Shown: piece after piece, positions 58,530-64,000 of the stretch
Layout of the letters: each line of letters starts with the position of its first letter
How positions within the stretch are numbered: position 1 is the stretch's first letter
NCBI RefSeq assembly: GCF_031851795.1
Contig: NZ_CP134696.1
Span: 5,456,001-5,520,000, forward strand
Reading direction: 5' to 3'
DNA from: Pontibacter sp. G13
GTDB lineage: Bacteria > Bacteroidota > Bacteroidia > J057
Length of the DNA: 64,000 nt
Notes under the pieces: generated by a model
What the model was told of the DNA's origin: nothing
Database searches by the model: none
The model's input: only the letters and a program-made list of their open reading frames with translations
Made by a program: the position numbers and the translations under genes

Positions 58530-59020
58530 CGCTCGAAGCACGCATCCAAATTCTCCAGGATCATTTTGGCGAATCGGCCATCGTTTCGGTAGATCTCGAA
58601 GCCAAACAGCCGGGAATCACGGTCGCAGTGGATCGTCTGCTGGAAGTCTGCCGGTTTCTCCAGTTGGATGAACGATTCTACATGGATTTTCTCAACTGTC
58701 TGTCTGGGGTAGACTTGGGCGAAAAGGAGAATCGAATGGAAGTGGTGTATCATCTGACTTCTATCACCGAAGATTTTTCGCTGGTCATGCGGGTTTCTCT
58801 ACCCCGGGATTTGGAAGAAAAACCTACCGTACCTTCAGTCGCAGGAATTTGGCGTGCGGCAGATTGGCACGAGCGTGAAGCCTACGATTTATTGGGCATT
58901 GTCTTCGAGGGCCATCCCGACCCTCGCAGGATTTTGATGCCGGAGGACTGGCCCGGTCACCCGCTCCGCAAGGATTATCAGAATCCCGATTCCTACCACG
59001 ATATCAAGGTCGAATACTAA
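58526..59020 (+). CDS. nuoC: NADH-quinone oxidoreductase subunit C
   Basis: A 164-residue peripheral subunit (30-kDa type). [45 protein letters not shown] and the signature [28 protein letters not shown] are all family hallmarks. It starts four bases inside nuoB and is followed by nuoD nine bases later; separate nuoC and nuoD genes, not a fusion, as in many Bacteroidota. Confidence 0.96.
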   Translation: MTLEARIQILQDHFGESAIVSVDLEAKQPGITVAVDRLLEVCRFLQLDERFYMDFLNCLSGVDLGEKENRMEVVYHLTSITEDFSLVMRVSLPRDLEEKPTVPSVAGIWRAADWHEREAYDLLGIVFEGHPDPRRILMPEDWPGHPLRKDYQNPDSYHDIKVEY

Positions 59021-59029
59021 TCCTCCGAC

Positions 59030-60259
59030 ATGCGCAAATTGCCTTATAGCGACGAGACCGAATTGCCCAAGGACGAATTGCTCCGGAGAGCTGCCCCCAA
59101 CAAGACGCGGCTTGAGGATCTGAAATCCGAGGAGATGATCATCAATATCGGACCGCAACACCCTTCCACGCACGGGGTATTGCGATTGGAGGTGATCACG
59201 GATGGAGAATTGGTGGTGGATGTCATTCCGCATTTGGGCTATCTGCATCGATGCTTTGAAAAGCATGCCGAGGCACTAAGTTATCCTCAAATTCTGCCCT
59301 ACACGGATCGGATGGATTATCTCGCCTCCATGAACAACAATCACGCTTTTGTGATGGGCGTGGAGCGCATGCTGGGTATCGAACACGAAATCCCCAAACG
59401 GGTCGAGTACATCCGAGTGCTGGTTTGCGAACTGAATAGAATCGCTTCCCACATGATTGCGCTGGGAACGTATGGGCTGGATATCGGTGCTTTCACGCCG
59501 TTCTTGTGGACCTTCCGCGATCGTGAGCACATCATGAATCTGCTGGAATGGGCTTCGGGTTCACGCATGCTTTACAACTATATCTGGGTGGGAGGGCTGT
59601 TTTATGACCTTCCTGTGGGCTTTGAAACGCGTTGTCGGGAATTCGTGGACTATTTCCGTCCCAAAATGGATGAGCTCAACAAGCTGATCACCGACAATCC
59701 CATCTTTGTGCAACGGACTGCGAATGTCGGGGTACTCCCGCTGCATACCGCAGTGAACTTCGGCTGTTCTGGGCCGATGCTCCGTGGATCTGGTCTGAAG
59801 TGGGATCTTCGTCGAGTGGATGGATATTCGGTTTACCCTGAGTTGGAATTCGATATTCCGGTGGGGAAGGGGGAAATGGGAACGGTAGGCGATTGCTGGG
59901 ATCGATTCAAGGTGCGAGTGGACGAAGTGGAGGAATCCTTGAAGATCATCACTCAATGCCTCGACCGTCTGGAAAAGCAATATCCTCGAACGGAGGATTT
60001 CGATCCACGAGCACTTTGCCCGCCCAAGTCCCGTCCCAAAAAGCAGGATTTTTACATTCGTGCCGAGAATCCTCGTGGAGAGCTTGGGTTCTATTTTGTG
60101 GCGGATGGAAGATCGGACAAGCCATTCCGATGCAAATCACGCGCTCCAAGCTTCTGCAACCTAAGTGTTTTGTCCGAAATCAGCCGGGGGGTCCTCATTG
60201 CCGATTTGGTCGCGATTATCGGTTCCCTCGATATTGTACTGGGGGAAGTGGATCGATAG
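59030..60259 (+). CDS. nuoD: NADH-quinone oxidoreductase subunit D
   Basis: A 409-residue 49-kDa type subunit. [75 protein letters not shown], and [34 protein letters not shown] are the conserved blocks; the ending DIVLGEVDR is complete. With nuoB it forms the quinone site. The operon continues no further in this direction: the next gene is convergent, so the remaining nuo genes (E-N) must lie elsewhere. Confidence 0.96.
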   Translation: MRKLPYSDETELPKDELLRRAAPNKTRLEDLKSEEMIINIGPQHPSTHGVLRLEVITDGELVVDVIPHLGYLHRCFEKHAEALSYPQILPYTDRMDYLASMNNNHAFVMGVERMLGIEHEIPKRVEYIRVLVCELNRIASHMIALGTYGLDIGAFTPFLWTFRDREHIMNLLEWASGSRMLYNYIWVGGLFYDLPVGFETRCREFVDYFRPKMDELNKLITDNPIFVQRTANVGVLPLHTAVNFGCSGPMLRGSGLKWDLRRVDGYSVYPELEFDIPVGKGEMGTVGDCWDRFKVRVDEVEESLKIITQCLDRLEKQYPRTEDFDPRALCPPKSRPKKQDFYIRAENPRGELGFYFVADGRSDKPFRCKSRAPSFCNLSVLSEISRGVLIADLVAIIGSLDIVLGEVDR

Positions 60260-60260
60260 G

Positions 60261-61091
60261 TTAGGGAAGGGGAATGTGATCTCCTACTTGCCAATCGGGT
60301 TGTTTGGGGATCTGTAGCATTTGGTCGCCCACACGTACCCAGACATGTGATTCGTCAGCAGTCATGGAAACGATCTCTCCCATGAGTCGATTTTCTGGAG
60401 CTTGAAACCATTTTTTGGGGTCGCCGCAGTCCACGAGTTTTCCTGCCTCCAATTTTACCAACCGATTCGCAGTGCGAAGTACCTCGGATCGGTCGTGTGT
60501 CACCCACAGTGTGGTGGTTTTCGTCAATTCTTGTAATACCCCTAAGTCATCCTGCAATTGATGCTTGAGATCCGCGTCTTGACCTGTGAGCGGTTCGTCC
60601 AGCAAGAGCAATTGAGGCTTTCGCAGCCAAGCCCGCACCAATGCGACCCGTTGTTGTTGCCCACCGGAAAGTTGGCGTGGATAGCGATCCCGAAAGGAAT
60701 CCATCCCCACTCGTTGGAGCCAATGGATGATCTCTTCTTCTGACTCTCCATCCGGAAGGGCGAATGTGAGATTGTCCCAAACCGTCATGTGAGGAAAGAG
60801 CGATGGGCCTTGGATGACATAGCCAATAGAGCGGTCCTGAGGGGGCAGGGCAATCCGATGGGAGGAGTCGTACCAGACCTGATCCGCTACGGAGATCTTT
60901 CCAGATTTGGGCGTCAGCAAGCCTGCCAGCATTTTGAGGAGGGTGGTTTTTCCGCTTCCGGAGGAGCCCATCAAGGCAGTGACGGACCCTGCTGGCAGTT
61001 GGTCAGAAAGGTGGAGCTTGAGCGTGCCGGAGGGATTTTTCCGATGAATATGGAGGTCGAATTCGATCAAGTGGACAGGGTCATTCTTCAA
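60261..61091 (-). CDS. ABC transporter ATP-binding protein (ModC-like)
   Basis: A 276-residue ABC ATPase. Walker A is MGSSGSGKTTLLKMLAGLL, the Q-loop region QDRSIGYVIQGPSLFPHMTV WDNL, the ABC signature QLSGGQQQRVALVRAWL, Walker B PQLLLLDEPLTGQDADLK, and the switch His WVTHDRSEVL. A short C-terminal domain follows (MGEIVSMTADESHVWVRVGD), as in molybdate/tungstate and other MolC/ModC-type importers. The substrate is not proven; molybdate is likely, given ModA and MoeA at the left edge. It overlaps the membrane gene upstream by 11 bases; no permease gene is adjacent. Confidence 0.88.
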   Translation of the reverse strand: MKNDPVHLIEFDLHIHRKNPSGTLKLHLSDQLPAGSVTALMGSSGSGKTTLLKMLAGLLTPKSGKISVADQVWYDSSHRIALPPQDRSIGYVIQGPSLFPHMTVWDNLTFALPDGESEEEIIHWLQRVGMDSFRDRYPRQLSGGQQQRVALVRAWLRKPQLLLLDEPLTGQDADLKHQLQDDLGVLQELTKTTTLWVTHDRSEVLRTANRLVKLEAGKLVDCGDPKKWFQAPENRLMGEIVSMTADESHVWVRVGDQMLQIPKQPDWQVGDHIPLP

Positions 61092-61623
61092 ACAAGGTGT
61101 GGGCTTTCACCATGTCCACCACGGCAATGATGACACATGCGATCAGGACAATCTCCGATACCAAACGAAGGGCATCTCCGCCTTCTATGGCAAAGCGCTT
61201 GAACAGCACACTGGCATAGAAGGCCCATGACCAGATCAATTTCAAATACATGCGATATCCCCGTGTGGGGTGGGTCTTGAATGCGCTGATCGTATAGAGG
61301 GTGGGCACAATGACCAGCACAGGGACAAAAAGGTGGAGGAAATTCCAGCCCCCAAAAGCGTACTGCGCGAGATAGCCTATGGCGATCAGGACATGGAAGC
61401 CTAAAAGCGTGCGGTACAGGATGGGCCTTTTCAGCGTTTGGCCATTGGCCACCAGCCAGCCCACAGCCAACAATTGGAAGGACATCCGGCAAATTTCCAA
61501 TTGGTCCAACAGAAACCAATTGGTGAATGGTCCCAGCAAACCGACGAGGGCTGTGCCGAAGATCAAGAGCAGGATGAGGATGTTGTTGAGGGAAAACCGA
61601 GCTTGAATGGCCATTTTTTCCAT
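61081..61623 (-). CDS. Multi-pass membrane protein
   Basis: A 180-residue protein with about five membrane segments: ILILLLIFGTALVGLLGPF, LLAVGWLVANGQTL region, TLLGFHVLIAIGYLAQYAFG, FVPVLVIVPTLYTISAF and VSEIVLIACVIIAVVDMVKA. No transport signature or named family is visible. Its end overlaps the ABC ATPase start by 11 bases, so the two are probably co-expressed, but the protein does not look like a canonical ModB permease (no EAA loop seen). Confidence 0.65.
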   Translation of the reverse strand: MEKMAIQARFSLNNILILLLIFGTALVGLLGPFTNWFLLDQLEICRMSFQLLAVGWLVANGQTLKRPILYRTLLGFHVLIAIGYLAQYAFGGWNFLHLFVPVLVIVPTLYTISAFKTHPTRGYRMYLKLIWSWAFYASVLFKRFAIEGGDALRLVSEIVLIACVIIAVVDMVKAHTLFEE

Positions 61624-61723
61624 ACTTTAGGCACGAAAACTAAGGCTTTCGAAGGATTCGGACAAATGAAAGGGCCCTTCCCCCGATCAAAAAAATCCGT
61701 AGTTTCGGGACAAATCATACGTT

Positions 61724-62152
61724 ATGTCGCAGATTCCTCCTTTTCATGTAGCGATTCCCGTCCATGACCTCGAATTGACCCGGACGTTCTACCGCGATAT
61801 CCTCGGATGTGAAGAAGGCCGCTCCTCGGATCAATGGGTGGACTTCAACCTCTATGGTCATCAATTTGTCATCCACCTCAAACCGGATATGAATCCCGAT
61901 GCCGCTCTCCATCACAATCCGGTAGATGGCCATGCGGTTCCGGTCCCGCATTACGGGGTCGTGTTGCCGTGGGAGGAATGGGAGTCATTGGCATCAAAGC
62001 TCAAAGCGGCGGAAACGGCATTTGTCATTGAACCCTATATCCGTTTTCAGGGGCAGGTGGGCGAACAAGCCACCATGTTTTTCCTAGATCCTTCTGGCAA
62101 TGCGCTTGAGTTCAAGGCATTCAAGGACATGTCTCAGCTATTTGCCAAATAA
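61724..62152 (+). CDS. VOC-family (glyoxalase/dioxygenase-like) protein
   Basis: A 142-residue protein of the vicinal oxygen chelate fold. [25 protein letters not shown] is the usual beta-alpha start with metal ligand His8; [29 protein letters not shown] with another His, and [16 protein letters not shown] with Glu complete two beta-alpha-beta-beta-beta units. Ligands of the type His/His/Glu fit a metalloenzyme such as a dioxygenase or lyase; the substrate is unknown. It is followed eight bases later by an outer-membrane-type gene. Confidence 0.88.
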   Translation: MSQIPPFHVAIPVHDLELTRTFYRDILGCEEGRSSDQWVDFNLYGHQFVIHLKPDMNPDAALHHNPVDGHAVPVPHYGVVLPWEEWESLASKLKAAETAFVIEPYIRFQGQVGEQATMFFLDPSGNALEFKAFKDMSQLFAK

Positions 62153-62159
62153 TGCCACG

Positions 62160-62621
62160 ATGAACAGGATCTTCGCGCTTGGGATAGCCATGATGGGCTG
62201 GCTTCATGGTTTGGCTCAGGATGACAATCTGGATGGCTACGTACATGAATCTACCATCAACTTGATGGTGGGCTATCAGGTGTTCTCCAATCATTATCTA
62301 GAGTTGGGGGTAGCCAAGCGATCGACGAGTTATGCGGTGATTTCGACGGGGGGATTTTTGGGGGGAGAAGTCCGGCTAGGGGAGGGTTGGCTGCTGGGTC
62401 CCAAGATTGGTGTCTGGTATGGAGGCGTCTTGGCGGCAGGTGCTCAGTTGATTGCGTACACGGATCTGGATAAATTTGCTTTTCGGCTGCGACCTGAAAT
62501 TGGCTTGGGAGCGGGTCCTGCGAAATTCACCTATGGGTACAACATTCCGCTGAATGCATCGGATTTTCCGGGGATCAATTCACACTGTGTTTCTTTGACC
62601 TTTTTCTGGGATTTCCGATAG
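62160..62621 (+). CDS. Exported hypothetical protein, probable outer-membrane barrel
   Basis: A 153-residue protein with signal peptide MNRIFALGIAMMGWLHGLAQ. The mature part has amphipathic strand pattern (STINLMVGYQVFSNHYLELG VAKR, GGEVRLGEGWLLGPKIGVWY, FAFRLRPEIGLGAGPAKFTY GYN) and ends CVSLTFFWDFR, a barrel-like C-terminus. No family named. It starts seven bases after the VOC gene and may be co-transcribed. Confidence 0.65.
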   Translation: MNRIFALGIAMMGWLHGLAQDDNLDGYVHESTINLMVGYQVFSNHYLELGVAKRSTSYAVISTGGFLGGEVRLGEGWLLGPKIGVWYGGVLAAGAQLIAYTDLDKFAFRLRPEIGLGAGPAKFTYGYNIPLNASDFPGINSHCVSLTFFWDFR

Positions 62622-63043
62622 TCGATATTACAATATTTCGTGATTGGCGAGCTCCGAAATACCATCATTTGCCATCATATCTAATCCATCAAAATCAAAA
62701 AATCTGAACATTTTGAATGGGGAATTGGTTTGGATATCAGGTTGTCCTAATGATAAGGATTATCGCCTAGTAGGATTATTTGTTAATTCTTGATTATATT
62801 TAATCTCTCGGTGTTAGATTTCTGCCCGAGAAATGATTTGGGATTTATTGTTGCTCGTACCTTTCTTCCTGTTGCATACCCTGGGGTAATGGGTATTGTG
62901 ACCACCCCTGTTTTACCGAAATCTGGATTCAATCCATATGCTCCTAAGTTGTTAGGGGCTTTCATGCTTTTCATTTTTTTCCCTGTGGGCTCATAGGGAA
63001 CCTACAGATGCTACCTCGGTTTTCAAATTCTCGTTTCAAACAG
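62622..63043. other. AT-rich intergenic stretch, nothing recognised
   Basis: About 420 bases of low GC. A 68-codon frame at 62790-62996 has no start context or family features and is not called. No hairpin repeat or promoter was identified. Confidence 0.45.
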
Positions 63044-63538
63044 ATGAAATTTTCAATTGCTACTTTCGCTGCTATCCTGTTGGTTCCATTTTTTCAAAGC
63101 ACCAACGCAATCCAAGAAGACGATTTCCAGCTTTTGCTCGGAAACAAATGGTACGGCTCGCTGACCTATCTGGACTATCAATCTCAGGAGGAGGTGACAC
63201 TCGCAAGCACCGTTTCTGCCGAAGGATTCGACAAGAACCCTAGAAAAGGCTTGCTGACATTCGAATATCCCGATGAGCCTTCTGCCAATTATCAGGAGGA
63301 TATCCACGTCAATGGGAGCGGTACCAAGCTCAATGGCCAACTGGTGGTCAATCGTCGGCAGTTGTCCGATGGCACCATCCGGATTTACACGGAGGATGAG
63401 GGCAAGGACAATGACAAACGGGCGATTTTCTATTATACCTACGAGTTCAGTGAAACTGAATTTTCCATTATCAAGGAGGTTCAGTACACAGATGGGAGTC
63501 CGCGTTTTATCCGGAATAAATACTCCTTTACTCGCTAG
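63044..63538 (+). CDS. Secreted hypothetical protein
   Basis: A 164-residue protein with signal peptide MKFSIATFAAILLVPFFQSTNA. The mature part (IQEDDFQLLLGNKWYGSLTYLDYQSQ...) reads as a single small beta-barrel, with GNKWYGSLTYLDYQS at the start and repeated strand pairs, similar in layout to lipocalin-like proteins, although I cannot name the family. ATG 63044 gives a proper signal; the longer frame from 63008 does not. A terminator follows. Confidence 0.65.
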   Translation: MKFSIATFAAILLVPFFQSTNAIQEDDFQLLLGNKWYGSLTYLDYQSQEEVTLASTVSAEGFDKNPRKGLLTFEYPDEPSANYQEDIHVNGSGTKLNGQLVVNRRQLSDGTIRIYTEDEGKDNDKRAIFYYTYEFSETEFSIIKEVQYTDGSPRFIRNKYSFTR

Positions 63539-63561
63539 GCAGGCGATTTCCCCAAACACAC

Positions 63562-63596
63562 GGGCGATTCCATATTGGGGTCGCCCTTTCTTTTTG
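63562..63596 (+). terminator. Terminator after the secreted protein gene
   Basis: GGGCGA (63562-63567) pairs with TCGCCC (63581-63586), followed by TTTCTTTTTG. Confidence 0.75.
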
Positions 63597-63812
63597 ACTG
63601 GTTCTTGCAAATGGCATTTATGGCTGAGCTTGGTCAAATAAGTAGCTCAAGCCTTTCTGAATGCACATCTATCAGCACCGAGAAATGTGGGTATTAAGGA
63701 TCTGGACGTATGTCCTGCCAATCATTCGGTCAAGATGCTGAATAAATAGCCTGCTCAGAACCCCCTATTTGAGCTTCACGATTTTGGCTGCTACCTTTGA
63801 CGAAACGAATCT

Positions 63813-64000
63813 ATGGCAGCGCACAACGAACTCGGAAAACGCGGCGAGGAGATCGCAGCAGGCTTTCTCGAAGCTAAAGGCTTGAACATTCTTGACCGCA
63901 ACTATCGCTATGAAAAGGCGGAAGTGGACTTGGTAGCCCTTTGCCTCGACCCGGCAGAACTCATCTTTGTGGAAGTCAAAACCCGTAGCTCGGAAGCATT
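63813..64000 (+). CDS. UPF0102 (YraN) family protein, N-terminal part (partial)
   Basis: The first 62 residues of a YraN/UPF0102 protein, cut by the right edge of the window. MAAHNELGKRGEEIAAGFLE AKG followed by DRNYRYEKAEVDLVALCL and LIFVEVKTRSSE reproduce the Endonuclease-fold motif of the family (E, D and E-x-K residues: E-V-D-L, E-V-K). The family is nuclease-like but its role is unclear. The start ATG 63813 has the usual spacing after an A-rich segment. Confidence 0.88.
   Translation, partial: MAAHNELGKRGEEIAAGFLEAKGLNILDRNYRYEKAEVDLVALCLDPAELIFVEVKTRSSEA

Noticed and set aside
60261-61623. A complete molybdate importer operon near 60-61.6 kb
   Set aside because: Only the ATPase is typical; the neighbouring membrane protein lacks the permease EAA loop and there is no binding protein beside it.

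Overview
The window looks like a chromosome segment of a Bacteroidota bacterium, probably a marine or environmental member of Saprospirales or Cytophagales; the order is a guess. The phylum call rests on a DUF3078 outer-membrane protein, an RHS protein with a DUF6443-type secreted N-terminus, an ECF sigma factor paired with a membrane/beta-barrel protein, many lipoproteins, and a two-part housekeeping layout (nuoABCD, one-lipoyl-domain E2). No rRNA or tRNA gene was recognised.

Layout. 1-7.1 kb: end of a molybdate-binding protein (modA), a membrane protein divergent from a TetR regulator across a perfect palindrome, moeA, a GDSL esterase lipoprotein, and a tyrosinase followed by a TauE/SafE-like metal transporter with a Cys-rich start. 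7.2-29.0 kb: an accessory island of about 22 kb. It is a patchwork of RHS core fragments carrying different C-terminal toxin domains, small immunity-type genes (many are lipoproteins or exported, plus SUFU-like and Imm26-like families), toxin-tip remnants and pseudogenes. The cassettes are separated by a recurring flank made of a strong terminator hairpin and a dispersed intergenic repeat. 29.1-34.3 kb: an exported esterase-like lipoprotein, hairpin repeats around a TacA/TacT toxin-antitoxin pair, a REP-associated transposase bracketed by REP palindromes, and a glycosyltransferase. 34.8-40.4 kb: a large secreted beta-propeller (BNR/Vps10-like) protein, a repeat-disrupted nucleotidyltransferase module and a PIN-type toxin-antitoxin pair. 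41.0-45.7 kb: a full-length, very GC-rich RHS toxin with a possible L,D-transpeptidase-like tip and an exported immunity candidate. 46.5-64 kb: mostly core genes: the E2 acyltransferase, seven 140-bp tandem repeats, a beta-barrel protein, an SGNH/LysM plus MBOAT pair likely acting on the cell wall or a polysaccharide, ECF sigma plus partner, DUF3078, nuoA-(two small membrane genes)-nuoBCD, a modC-like ATPase with a membrane protein, a VOC protein, exported proteins and the start of a YraN-family gene.

How it works together. The striking part is the 7-29 kb island. It reads as an archive of polymorphic-toxin tips and immunity genes without a complete parental RHS gene in the window. The cassette core differs clearly from the GC-rich RHS core at 41-45 kb, so the parental gene is probably elsewhere. 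Several immunity-type genes overlap the stop codon of a toxin tip (ATGA, TAATG or TGATG), showing ancestral toxin-immunity coupling even where the toxin is now a remnant. Shared junctions inside the repeat and RHS core suggest recombination at short direct repeats. Functions of most toxin tips are inferred from context, not demonstrated.
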